Shown piece after piece: positions 1 through 10,829 of a DNA stretch of 64,000 nt; within the stretch, counting starts at the first letter, position 1, and every line of letters begins with the position of its first letter. This DNA is from Gordionus sp. m RMFG-2023. Taxonomy: Eukaryota > Nematomorpha > Gordioida > Chordodea > Parachordodidae. The position numbers were made by a program, and so were the translations under genes. The notes under the pieces are model-generated. The model was not told the origin of the DNA. It did not search any database and saw only the letters and a list, made by a program, of their open reading frames with translations. The stretch lies in assembly GCF_954871325.1 (NCBI RefSeq), contig NC_088775.1:88079561-88143560 (forward strand), read 5' to 3'.

Positions 1-2210
1 TATTAATCTTAACACTAAAATGTAAACTCTGTTTTAAGGCTTATTTCTCAACCTGTCATGTTATAGAATATAAATCATAATATGTTTTATTCTTTTTAAA
101 GGTTTTCTCGATTTACACGTTTTCTTATCAGTTTAAAATTAGTTATAAATATATAATAATAAAATATATAATAAAATACCATGATTTGTCGCATTAGGAT
201 TTCTTTCTATTATTAGATTGAATTAGAATTAAATTTAAAAAACTTTGGTTAAAATTTTTAAAACATTGTATTATAATTATGTCCACAACAAAATTCTTTT
301 AAATACATGTTTATGGCAGCGTAAAATATCTGTAACACACTTACAATTGCTATGTATAGATGTTTTAATTTTACAATGTAATCGAAGTCCAAATTCTAGC
401 AATTAATAAGTGGCCCACATAGCAGCAGTTGAAAATAAATGAATGAAGTTACTTTGGAAAGAAGTCCACAAAACAATTTGTGAGCATCTTATCATAATTT
501 GATGGCAACTTAATTAACTCATGAATTTTTAATAAAAAATTAGCATTTTGTAGGATGCTGAAAGCTAAAGCCATATTGTATAAGACCTAAATCGAAAAGT
601 GGCCATCTTCTAATTCATGTCTGAAAGATGCTGATTGAGGTTCGAATAAAATGGTTTGTATTTATTTCCGAAAGCATTAAGTAGTTTTAAATTCGTAAAT
701 TTATAATTTCTAAAATTATATTGGTTTATACTAATATTTTTTAGGATAAATACAACAATTGGATGTGCCAATTTTGAAATGTTGTAAATGATGGCTTATA
801 TTTTTATATATGAATTATAAAAAAACCAAAATGAATTCAAATGAAAAATTACTTAATTCGGCAAAGTCATTCTCTATTTATTTAAAAATAATAAAATATT
901 AAGAAAACATTATAAAACTTGTATTTGTTTTATTTTGATGTTCATGAAATTATGTAAATAAATTTTGATATATAGGGCTCAACATAATAAGGTAAACATA
1001 GCATATCCTTGAGGTCTTAGCATCTAAAAATAGATTCTCTTTGTGATCATTGGAATAATATGTAATAAGTAAATATGAAAGAACAAAATATTTCGAATCT
1101 ATAGATAATGCTTGACACCTTTATGACTTTAAAATTGAAGGAAAATATATTCATAAAAGTTGAGGGAATTGCAATTAAATGACACTTTGGAAAGTAAAGT
1201 TGATAATAAGACGGTCTGCGTATTAGTGTGAAGAATAGATGGGTTGTTTTTGGTTATTTATAAATTCCTCAAAAATGGAGTGTAACTGGTTTGTATGGCA
1301 AAGTACTATATTTGTTTGAATATATAATTTTTTGAAAATATTAATATGTAAATATAGTGCAATTTATTTTTATACATCATTATCAACGATTTAATATAGC
1401 CCATTTTTAAATTTGGGAGACTTTTATTATTAGATATTTTATTTTATAACAGAAATTTTATTAGTTTATACTATTATTTGAGTTTTCGTATAAATATAAC
1501 AAGAATTTTTAATAAAAAATATTGGATATTTTAGAAATATTAAAAATTATGCCACTAATTTTAATATTTGAATTATAAAAAGCTCAAAATGCACATATTA
1601 ATCCAAATAAAAATTACCTAAATTAATAGACACGTTTACTATTTAAATAAAAATATTAAACATTATAAAACTATATAGTTCTTGATGAAATAAAACCAGC
1701 ATTTATTTTTCTTTGATGTTTATAAAATATAGTAAATAAATATTTGACATATGGGGCTCAATTTATTATGGTAATCATAGTTTTTCCTTGAGGTCTTTAA
1801 AGCCTTCTTTATGATCATTGGAGATGACAATTATTTGTATTAAGTATATGAATATGAAAGAATAAATTAATTCATATTTATAGATAATGCTTGTAAATTA
1901 ATATTTTTAATGACTCAATCAAAGATGAATAAATAGATAGTAGATCCTTAATATAGTAAGCGTAACGGTTTACGGAATATTAAAATAAAATTTAGAATAA
2001 GCATATTTACAAATCCTTTAAAAGCTACGAGGATTTGTGATAATTATAAACGGATTTAAATGTAAATACATATATCAATCAAACTTTGAAAGAAAAAAAT
2101 TAATTATTTAAGGTTTATAGAACAAATATTTTATCGAAGTATTTTAAATTATTATTTTAAATATTAATATTATATACATTATTATAGAATTATTAGCTAG
2201 GTAAAACATC
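1..2210. repeat. Segmental duplication copy A, left part
   Basis: AT-rich non-coding DNA. Positions 1-240 match 44468-44710 by eye: both share the runs TTTACACGTTT and AATATATAATAAAATACC in the same order. Positions 421-1960 match 48046-49740. Between about 240 and 420 the two copies diverge, and copy B carries extra DNA including a LINE. No reading frame of interest. The identity is moderate with many small indels, which suggests an old duplication. I cannot see the left boundary because the window begins inside it. Confidence 0.7.
421..1960. repeat. Two tandem units of about 730-780 bp in copy A
   Basis: The same block occurs twice in tandem. Each unit opens near a GCAGTTGA/AGTTGAGGGAATTG motif (421 and about 1151). 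It then runs through a TTTATAAATTCCTC-like stretch, a GCTCAA...GGTCTT segment and a GTGATCATTGGA motif (about 1035 and 1815), and ends at ATAGATAATGCTTG (about 1105 and 1880). The same unit is also tandemly doubled in the paralogous region at 48046-49740. No coding signal. Confidence 0.65.
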
Positions 2211-2456
2211 GCCGGGGTGGCCTAGTTGTGATGTATGCTTGGAAACAGAAGGTCCAAGTTTTAATCGGGTAAGGAACTTAAATATTTTCAGGTATTTCTT
2301 CGATGACTGCTGTGTAAAGACATATAGTAAGATAAATTTCCGAGCTTAGAGATGACAACCCGCTCATCGACAGGCTTGGAAAACCGGGTGCTAAGGATAC
2401 TATGAAGGATTCAAACGGAAATATGAATATGAAAGCTGGGGCGTTCTTTCCACATT
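2211..2456 (+). repeat. tRNA-derived SINE-like head (copy 1)
   Basis: The 5' end resembles a tRNA: an A-box-like GGTGGCCTAGTTG near 2217 and a B-box-like GGTCCAAGTTTTAATC at 2251-2266, spaced as in a pol III internal promoter. A body follows with the landmarks TTTCTTCGATGACTG, CTGTGTA and GGGTGCTA. The same head, inverted, lies at 4720-4999, and a third copy is at 57.6-57.8 kb. It ends at GGGGCGTTCTTTCCA, abutting an inverted LINE fragment. It is probably part of the RTE-type element beside it rather than an independent insertion. Confidence 0.7.
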
Positions 2457-3296
2457 GATTATAATCTACCCCATTTGATTATAATCTACCCCATTTGATG
2501 CATGGTTCAAGTATCGTATTTGAGGTGTAAATCCATGATTAGTAGCTTGTGTTGCGCGGCTATATCTTCACCTGGGATGACTTTGCATTCTATCATCTTT
2601 TAATCTTCTGCGAGATATAAGCATGTGATAATATCTGAGTTTTCCTTGTACCACTTTCATATGTTATTAAATGACTGTCCTTCTTATAATAAGTATTGGT
2701 TAAGGCAAGGTCGAAGGCTTGTGCAAATTTCAGTACATGCTCCCCTTCATCATTTCTCTCTCCATGTCAAAAGCCACCATGATGCCTTTTGTAGCTGTCT
2801 CTTACTTTTCCCACATGCGCATTTAAGTCATCCCTATTATGACTTTGTCATCCTTAGGGATAACCATTACAGCTTCATCAAGGATAGCTCTAAAGTCATC
2901 TTGCTCTTCTTCCTTTCAACCCGTTTGAGGAGCATATACTGAAAGAATGTGTAGTATTGATTGATCAATGCAGAGTTTTATTTTCATTAGTCTATCAGAG
3001 ATCCTGTTGACATCTACCACTGAGGAGGTTAGATCAGATCTTGACTGAAGATGATGCCGACACCGTTCCTATTGCTATCAATTCTATTATAGTACAATTT
3101 ATATCCATCTCCATATTAGTCTTCTGACCTTTCCATTTCGTCTCTTGTAAGCACTCTATATCAACTTTTCTCTTGTTCAACATTGATGCCATGCCAATTA
3201 TCTCGTCTTAACTTTAAGTGTACCAATATTCAAACATGCTAACCTAGTTTTCTTTGCTTTGATCTCTATTTTACTTTTCACAGTACGATGACATAT
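2457..3296 (-). mobile_element. RTE-clade LINE, endonuclease fragment (copy 1, decayed)
   Basis: Read on the minus strand, this fragment encodes pieces of an exonuclease-endonuclease-phosphatase (EEP) domain of the type often annotated as craniofacial development protein 2-like, which belongs to RTE LINEs. Recognisable pieces in order are ETKWKGQK near the start, KIKLCID, VMVIPKDDKVIIG, NAHVGK (about 2803-2820), HHGGF (2770-2784), ALTNTYYKKDSHLITYESGT and CKVIPGEDIAAQH. It stops at a KWGRL-like motif where the connecting region would begin. The low-coordinate end has a perfect tandem 20-bp duplication (GATTATAATCTACCCCATTT at 2457-2476 and 2477-2496). Several stops and frame changes break it. 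No reverse transcriptase follows, so this is a 5' portion, unusual for LINEs, which are normally 5'-truncated. Confidence 0.8.
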
Positions 3297-3508
3297 AAGT
3301 AATATACTAAAGAGGGTCAAAATAAAATATATTTATATTTAGTGTATTTTGTATGCAAAATATAATAAATGACAAAATATGAAATTTAGAATAATTGTTT
3401 AGAGTTAGCAAATTTTAAAAAAGTATATATTAATTTAAAACGGGCCGAAGGCCAGTAAATTAGGGGTATTAGTTGAGCCCCCTGAGATTGTAAAGACTAG
3501 CGACGCCA
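3297..3508. mobile_element. Possible short DNA transposon or MITE between the two LINE copies
   Basis: A 212-bp AT-rich insert separates the two LINE pieces. Its right end, read on the minus strand, starts CAGTGGCGTCGCTAG and runs into a GGGGGCTC stretch, resembling the CAGTGGCG... ends common in metazoan DNA transposons. The left end begins CAGTACG, so only CAGT is shared as a terminal inverted repeat. The flanks (ACTTTTCA and CTTTTTCC) are similar but not identical. No coding capacity. Weakly supported. Confidence 0.35.
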
Positions 3509-4719
3509 CTGCTTTTTCCTTTATTATCAATTTCCCATATTTATTTTTGATTACTTTCAGGGCTCCGTTTATATCCCTTACATATTTTTCTTAATCTGTA
3601 TAATTTATTTTGCCCTTCTTTGGTATGTAGTTTATCGAAAATGTCATCATATGCCATTTTGGCCCTAGCCACTGACATCGTAACTATTCTTTTGGATTAT
3701 TTGTATTTTGTCTTGTTATCTGGGTTTTTGGATCTGTACCATATTTTATATAGGGCTTTTTTCTCCTGTATAGTGGCTCCACCACCATATTTCTTTGTAT
3801 GATTTGTTGCCTCCCCTTGTCAATCCTACCGTTGATTTGGCAGTGTCTATTAATCTGGATGAAAGGTCTGTCCACATTTTTTTACTGACTTGCGAGGAAT
3901 CTTAAGTTTCTATGTTCAAAGGCATCTGTCATTGAATGCAATCTGCCCCATTTGATGCATGGTTCAAGTTTTATCTTGTTTTGTGTGGATTTATTTGTGA
4001 GGTGTAAATCCATGACTAGTACTAGTGTTGAAAGGTAATATCTACACCTGAGATGACTTTGCAGTCTATTACATCTTTTTCATTTAATCTTCTGCGAGAG
4101 ATAGGCATGTAATTTATATGGGTTTTCATTGTACCACTATCATATGTTATTAAATGACAGCCATTTTTCTTATAATAGGTGTTGGCTATGGCAAGGTCGA
4201 AGTTTTACACAAATTTCAGTACATGCTCTCCTTCATCATTTCTTTTCGCATATCCAACACACCTGCCTTTTGTGGCTGTCTCTTGCTTTTCCCACATGCG
4301 CATTCCACTATTATGAATAGGTCATCCTTAGGGATTTCCATTACGGATAGCTCTAAAGTAATCTTTCTCTTCTTTTGCAACCCATTTGAGGAGCATTTAC
4401 TGAAAGAATGTGTATTATTGATTTACAATGCAGAGTTTTATTTTCATTAGTCAATCAGAGATCCTGTTAACTTCTACAATTAAGGAGGTTAGATCTTGAC
4501 TGAGGATAATGTCACACCGTTTCTATTACTAACAATATTATACTAGAATTTATACCAATCTCCAATCATTAGAATCTTCTGACCTTTCCATTTCGTCTCT
4601 TGGCATGCTATATCAACTTTTCTCTCATGGATGTCAATTCTTTCGTCTTACTTTAAGTATACATTCAAGCTTGCTAATCTTGTTTTCTTTGCTCTGACCT
4701 TTATTTTACTTTTCACAAA
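3509..4719 (-). mobile_element. RTE-clade LINE, endonuclease and connecting region (copy 2, decayed)
   Basis: Second copy of the same LINE, in the same orientation as copy 1 and 3' of a tRNA-like head. On the minus strand 4719-3935 gives the EEP domain: VRAKKTRLASLN, then ETKWKGQK, RNGV, VEVNRISD, MKIKLC and HVGKARDS equivalents (about 4280-4303). 3934-3509 gives the connecting region before the reverse transcriptase, including a tryptophan-rich KEIWWW motif, ARAKMAYDDIFDKLHTKEGQ and LYRLRKICK. These match the order in RTE proteins. The frame is broken by several stops and indels, and the copy ends before any reverse transcriptase motif. Together with copy 1 this gives two tandem EEP domains about 1.45 kb apart. 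Confidence 0.8.
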
Positions 4720-4999
4720 ATGAAGGTCAACACCCTGTGCCTCGCTTGGAGAGAACGCCATAGCTTTCATATTCATATTTTTGTTTGGAACTTTCATTTG
4801 GTTTCTTGGACAAGTATCCTAGCACCCAGCTGTCCATGTATGCTGGTGACCGGAGTGTCATCTCCAAGCTCCGAAATTTATTTTACTATATATCTATACA
4901 CATCAGTAGTCGTAGAAAAACCTGAAAATATTTGATTAGGATTGAACCTAGGACCTTCTGTTTTCAAGCATACATTATAACCCACTAAGCCACCCCGAC
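4720..4999 (-). repeat. tRNA-derived head at the 5' end of RTE LINE copy 2
   Basis: Reverse complement of the 2211-2456 head: A-box-like GGTGGCTTAGTGGG and B-box-like GGTTCAATCCTAATC (B box around 4937-4950), followed by GGTTTTTCTACGACTACTG, GTGTATAG and GCTGGGTGCTAGGATAC. It continues without a visible break through AGCTATGGCGTTCTCTCCA into the LINE reading region near 4719. This suggests the tRNA-like head is the 5' untranslated region of the LINE. Confidence 0.7.
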
Positions 5000-6265
5000 G
5001 ATAAAATATTAATCTAATTATCATTTAAATAAAGGTAATTATTAAGGGGAAAAATACCTTGAGAAGAGTTTTTAAAAAAATATCAGTTTTATCAATACAA
5101 TCATTTGAATAAGCATCTGCATGTGGCTAATCATGCTGGTTTTCTAAATGGGTGATTAACTTTTTTTATTAACAGATTTAGCAGCAGGATATAAACGCCA
5201 ATTAAGCTTATATTTTGGGTGAATTATTTCTGCTAATATGATAGTCTCTTTCACACAGTGAAGGAAATTTATATTTTAAGAAATGATAAATAACATTATT
5301 ATAAGAAAAGGTACTCATTTATATATATCACTTAAATAAGTGTATCTCTATTTTCTTCTAAATCTATAATAGAAATTAGTAAATACCTAAAAATAATTTA
5401 TTTTATTTTTAATTCAATAAATAAAATTTGTAAATCAAATTCGTAAATATTGTCTTGGAAAATTTTATGAGAAAAATATAAAATATTGCGGAGTTTTTAA
5501 AAATTATATTTATACATTTTTTAAGTCAAAAAATAAATCTATAAAGGATCGAATGATCAAATATTTAATAAACTGATCTCGATCACGATCTTAATTTTAT
5601 AAATTCGGGTAAAATGCAAAAATTAGGATCGAATTCAGGATCTAGATTCCAGCTTTGATTATATTATGCAAAATAAGTTTTCTCAACAAATTATTATCTT
5701 TTGTTTAGAAATAAAAGAAAAATTGCTTGAAACATTCCTCAAAAGGAACTTAGAAAAAACATTTTGTCTGGAAATTGCCTTATGAATATTAAACATGATA
5801 TTTATAATAATACTGACGTAGATCTTTTAAATCTTCAACACCTAGTAAAATTTAAAAATATATGTAACTTATTATATTATATATGTTAAAAAATTATATC
5901 TTATTGGAAAAGATCTAAGGTAATGTCCTGAGTCTACTTAATTTTTATACTTAATTGCATTTTAATAAAGGATAAAATGTTTTTGAACTAAGACACCCTA
6001 TTTTAAGTTTGTTTTAAATATTTTTTGCTTTTTTTCAAAAATAATTTCTTTGCTCTTTTGAGCTATTTAGTAAGTCGACCTAGGAGATAGCCTAAATGCT
6101 AATCTCTTAAAATATTTATTGTTAATAAAAAATATTAGAAAAATCGTATGATAAATCTGCTTAAAATTTTTAGCTTCATGAATTATATAAGCATAAATAT
6201 TAAATTACTTTTTTCTTCATATTTTTCTATTTATATAAAAGTATATATAATTTTTAATATATTAG
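5000..6265. repeat. Segmental duplication copy A, middle part
   Basis: Non-coding. 5200-6265 matches 50200-51129, beginning at TTTTGGGTGAATTATTT and including CACACAGTGAAGGAAA and GGTACTCATTTATATAT. 5000-5200 has no clear partner. 5540-5660 contains several GGATC motifs (GGATCGAAT, GATCTCGATCACGATC, GGATCTAGATTCC) that are eroded in copy B. No gene seen. Confidence 0.7.
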
Positions 6266-6273
6266 GAACCACA
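6266..6273. repeat. Left target-site duplication of the foldback element
   Basis: GAACCACA, identical to the 8 bases at 12732-12739 on the far side of the element. Eight base pairs is the hallmark length for hAT elements. Confidence 0.95.
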
Positions 6274-6317
6274 TAGTGTTGTTAATCGGCTTAGCCGAGT
6301 CGGCTCGAACAGAGCTC

Positions 6318-6760
6318 ACCCAAAATATGGGTCGTTTTTTTCGACTCCGACCCAAGTCCAAGCCGAAAAAAACGACCTCGACCCAAAATATGGGTCGTTT
6401 TTTACGACTCCGACTCAAAATTTGGGTTGTATTTTTCGACTCAAACTTGAAATTTGGGTCGTATTTTTCGACTCAAACTTGAAGTTAGGGTCGTAGTTTT
6501 CGACTCCAACTTGAAGTTTGGGTCGTATTTTTCGACTCAAACTAGAAGTTTGGGTCGTATTTTTCGACTCCAACTTGAAGTTTAGATCGTATTTTTCGAC
6601 TCCAACTCAAAGTTTGGGTCGTTTTTCTGACTCAGACTCAAACATCGGGTCGTTTTATTCAATCCGACCCAAAATATGGATCGTTTTTTTTAAAGACGCC
6701 TTAAAGTTAGGGTTGCTTTTTTTTCACCTAATCAAATATCTAGATCATTTTTTTCGACCA
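6318..6760. repeat. Outer array of 32-bp units, left arm
   Basis: About a dozen degenerate units of roughly 32 bp with consensus GGGTCGTATTTTTCGACTC plus AAACTTGAAGTTT. Each unit contains an imperfect palindrome running from CGACTC to GGGTCG around AACTTGAAGTT. Long frames across it read repeated YGSFFST-like or GRIFRL-like peptides, but these are products of the tandem array and not a gene. Subterminal repeat clusters in hAT elements are known transposase-binding sites. That role here is inference. Confidence 0.85.
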
Positions 6761-6882
6761 AAAGTCAAATAACATTTAGTAGATATTAATATTATAGGCG
6801 GGAAAGTTTCTTAAAGCTTCTTTAAATTATAACGCTCTGATTTAACTATTCCATCATAGTTATTTTTTAAAATTTTTAAGTA

Positions 6883-8690
6883 AAGATGTACCATAGAAAA
6901 GAGCCATTTGTTATGATGGTTATTTTTGAACTTTTTTAAATGAAATAGATAAAAATATATATTGTAGACATGTTAAATCAAAATTTCAGTGAAGATGTAC
7001 CATAGATAAGTGACAATTGTCATAATCGCCATTTTTGAACTTTTTTGAGTTTTTTTAAAGCAAATTGCTAAAAATATATATTCTGAACATGTTAAATTAA
7101 AAATTCAGTGAGGATGTATCATAGATAGGTGACAATTGTCATAATCGTTATTTTTGAACTTTCTTCAATTTTTTTAAAGGAAATAGCTAAAAATATATAT
7201 TCTAAACATGTTAAATTTAAAATTCAGTGAGGATATATCATATATAGGTGACAATTGTCATAATCGCTATTTTTGAACTTTTTCAAATTTTTTTAAAGGA
7301 AATAGCTAAAAATATATATTCTAAACATGTTAAATTTAAAATTCAGTGAGGATGTATCATAGATAGGTGACAATTGTCATAATCTTTATTTTTGAAATTT
7401 TTTCAATTTTTTTAAAGGAAATAGCTAAAAATATATATTCTAAACATGTTAAATTAAAAATTCAGTGAGGATGTATCATAGATAGGTGACAATTGTCATA
7501 ATCGTTATTTTTGAACTTTTTTCAATTTTTTTAAAGGAAATAGCTAAAAATATATATTCTAAACATGTTAATTTAAAAATTCAGTGAGGATGTATCATAG
7601 ATAGGTGACAATTGTCATAATCGCTATTTTTGAACTTTTTTCAATTTTTTTAAAGGAAATAGCTAAAAATATATATTCTAAACATGTTAAATTTAAAATT
7701 CAGTGAGGATGTATCATAGATAGGTGACAATTGTCATAATCGCTATTTTTGAACTTTTTCAAATTTTTTTAAAAGAAATAGCTAAAAAAATATATCCTAA
7801 ACATGTTAAATTAAAATATCAGTGAGGATGTATCACAGATAGGTGACAATTGTCATAATCTTTATTTTTGAACTTTTTTCAATTTTTTTAAAGGAAATAG
7901 CTAAAAATATATATTCTAAACATGTTAAATTTAAAATTCAGTGAGGATGTATCATAGATAGGTGACAATTGTCATAATCGCTATTTTTGAACTTTTTCAA
8001 TTTTTTTTAAAGGAAATAGCTAAAAAGATATATCCTAAACATGTTAAATTAAAATATCAGTGAGGATGTATCACAGATAGGTGACAATTGTCATAATCTT
8101 TATTTTTGAACTTTTTTCAATTTTTTTAAAGGAAATAGCTAAAAATATATATTCTAAACATGTTAAATTAAAAATTCAGTGAGGATGTATCATAGATAGG
8201 TGACAATTGTCATAATCGCTATTTTTGAACTTTTTTCAATTTTTTTAAAGGAAATAGCTAAAAATATATATTCTAAACATGTTAAATTAAAAATTCAGTG
8301 AGGATGTATCATAGATAGGTGACAATTGTCATAATCGCTATTTTTGAACTTTTTCAAATTTTTTTAAAGGAAATAGCTAAAAAAATATATCCTAAACATG
8401 TTAAATTAAAATATCAGTGAGGATGTATCACAGATAGGTGACAATTGTCATAATCTTTATTTTTGAACTTTTTTTAATTTTTTTAAAGGAAATAGCTAAA
8501 AATATATATTCTAAACATGTTAAATAAAAAATTCAGTGAGGATGTATCATAGATAGGTGACAATTGTCATAATCGCTATTTTTGAACTTTTTTCATTTTT
8601 TTTAAAGGAAATAGCTAAAAAAATATATCCTAAATATGTTAAATTAAAATATCAGTGATGATGTATCACAGATAAGGGACAAAAAATGGT
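6883..8690. repeat. Inner 119-bp satellite, left arm (about 16 units)
   Basis: Units begin (at the AGGAT or AAGAT motif) near 6883, 6992, 7111, 7230, 7349, 7468, 7587, 7706, 7825, 7944, 8063, 8182, 8301, 8420, 8539 and 8657, an almost strict 119-bp period. Each typical unit includes GTGAGGATGTATCATAGATA, the perfect palindrome GACAATTGTC, ATTTTTGAACTTTTT and ACATGTTAAATT. The outermost two units are the most diverged. A sub-variant with ATATCAGTGAGG and CACAGATAGG recurs at 7825, 8063, 8420 and 8657, suggesting higher-order duplication. Confidence 0.95.
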
Positions 8691-9245
8691 TATTATATAT
8701 ACGAGTAGTTAGGTACATAATAATCTTTAAGTGATAAAATGAGATGCTAATATATTTCTTGTAATTTTAATTTTATAATAAAATTCTTAAATGTTATTGT
8801 CATAGACTGGGTTAGAAAATCAACTATCACATAAACTCATCTATGTTTTATTCATATTATATTTTTAAGTTTGAGGATATAAAAATATTTCCTCTTTGAA
8901 GTTACTAGTTAGGATAAAATTTGCTTGGCACATCTTACAATGATATTTATACTTGTTTTTTTTCGATAAATTTTATGCGATATACATGAAGGAAATTACA
9001 TATCATTGTACAGAGAAATAACTTTGTATATGTTATCTGCACCCATATCTTTTTTATCAATCTCTATCGATGACATTTTAAATTATATTGGAAACTAGAT
9101 TGTGTAGATTTCTAAATATTAATTTAAAAGATTAAGATGCTAGAATTAATTATAGACATATCTTAATAATTTGTATATGCATTTATTATTTAAAATCTCT
9201 CGTTTTAAGCCTATTTAGCAAGAAAAATATTGACTAATCCTGAAA

Positions 9246-10299
9246 TTGATAATAGATATCTATACCTTTATATAATCTATGAGAAAAATTGCTCTCATAA
9301 TATTCTTCTTAATAAAAAAGTGAATAGATAACGCCTGAAAAAAAGTAAGCGCTTTATAACATGGTTCAAAGTTAATCCCAGTATCAATTTTAATGTGTAA
9401 TTTTTCTCAAGTGTTCAAAATTCTATATCTTAATATCAAAAACTATTTTAGTTATCAATTTAAAGTCAAATAATATTAAAACACTAATATTCTCCAGTAT
9501 TCATAAAAAACAACAGCCTGAAACAAGAATACTAAGCTCAAAACATCTTAAATATTTGATACATTTATAGTTTAAATATTTTTATTTAAATTATATATAT
9601 TTATTAATGTACAAAAAATTTAATTTAACAATATATATAGATATAAAAATTATATATAAAATTTATTATTCATGATATTGATATCCCATGAATTTAAACA
9701 TAAACACTGTGTTTCGGAGGCCATGCGATTTCTTTTCTTTGTTACGGTGTCCACCCCTCTTGAGAAGACACGCTCGCTCTCAACGGATGTACTTTGCTGC
9801 GACAAAAAATCTTTAGCCATCATGCAAAAGTACGGAAAACGCTCAGAATTACAGTACGACTTAAAAAAACTCGACTTAACACTACATTTTTGAAAAATAT
9901 GGCTCGCCTAAATTACTAAATTATATTTAAAAAAATTCATATTTTATATTAAAAAAATGCATCCGGAATCGCAAATACTTATAAAAAAAATTTATTGTTT
10001 TATTAGTTTAAAAAGTCCATATGGAAGTGAAGTGACTATTTAAATTCTAAAATTAAAAAAGATATTTTATTTTACTTGGCGTGGTGCCAGCTAGACGGCA
10101 AATTTGTTGAGATTTTTTCTTTTCTTCTTTGTCAGGGATATGATTAATAATCATTTTTTTTAACTTTCCAAATTTTTTTTATTATTTTTGAGGGTAGCCA
10201 AATTAAATTTTAATTTTTTTTTTTATTCATTTTTTGTTTTTAAAATTATAATTTAATTTTAATAAGTAACATAAATTTTATTAATAAAAGTTGTCCAAT
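9246..10299. other. Central spacer of the hAT foldback
   Basis: Single-copy DNA between the arms. Apart from the transposase remnant it is AT-rich, with a C- and G-poor, T-rich run around 10130-10260. I see no second coding piece. It probably represents what is left of the autonomous ancestor after internal deletion. Confidence 0.7.
9669..9841 (-). pseudogene. hAT transposase C-terminal dimerisation domain, remnant
   Basis: Lies in the spacer between the two arms. On the minus strand it reads RFPYFCMMAKDFLS, then QSTSVESERVFSRG, VDTVTKKRNRMASET and LNSWD. This is the hAT dimerisation signature, in which a FP..S.MAKDFL stretch precedes the S-x-x-SERVFS core and a KKRNRL..ET motif, here KKRNRM..ET. 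Only about 57 residues remain. The catalytic DDE part and the BED zinc finger are absent. It fixes the family of the surrounding element. The wider plus-strand frame over this stretch is a shadow. Confidence 0.85.
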
Positions 10300-10829
10300 T
10301 TTCAGGATTAGTCAATATTTTTCTTGCTAAATAGGGTTAAAACGAGAGATTTTAAATAATAAATGCATATACAAATTATTAAGATATATCTATAATTAAT
10401 TCTAGCATCTTATTTTAAATTAATATTTAGAAATCTACACAATCTAGTTTCCAATATAATTTAAAATGTCATCGATAGAGATTGATATAAAAGATATGGG
10501 TGCAGATAATATTGTAATTTCCTTCATGAGATATCGCATAAAATTTATTCTCGAAAAAAAAAAACAAGGTATAAATATCATTGTAAGATGTGCCAAGTAA
10601 ATTTTATCCTAACTAGTAACTTCAAAGAGGAAATATTTTAATATCCTCAAACTTAAAAATATAATATGAATAAAACATAGGAGTTTATGTGATAGTTGAT
10701 TTTCTAACCCAGTCTATGACAATAACATATTTAAGAATTTTATTATAAATTAAAATTACAAGAAATATATTAGAATCTCATTTTATCACTTAAAAATTAT
10801 TATGTACCTAACTACTCGTATATATAATA

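Larger units (their letters stand above)
6274..9245. repeat. Left inverted arm of the hAT foldback
   Basis: Reads TAGTGTTGTTAATCGGCTTA at its outer end. It pairs with the reverse complement of 10300-12731. The inner limit is set by the match between TATTGACTAATCCTGAAATT (about 9230) and its inverted partner near 10300. It is about 540 bp longer than the right arm, mostly through five extra 119-bp units. Confidence 0.9.

Noticed and set aside
2625-4450. Plus-strand frames of 63-105 residues
   Set aside because: Shadows of the minus-strand LINE endonuclease; the minus-strand translation carries the recognisable motifs.
6276-6772. Plus-strand frames of 68 and 84 residues with repeated GSYFSTQT-like peptides
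   Set aside because: They translate the 32-bp tandem array. The peptide repeats follow the DNA period and the arrays read open in several frames on both strands.
7100-8690. CRISPR array
   Set aside because: Units are 119 bp and similar along their whole length with no variable spacers, inside a eukaryotic transposon.
9672-9893. 73-residue plus-strand frame
   Set aside because: It is the antisense shadow of the hAT transposase remnant, whose motifs are on the minus strand.
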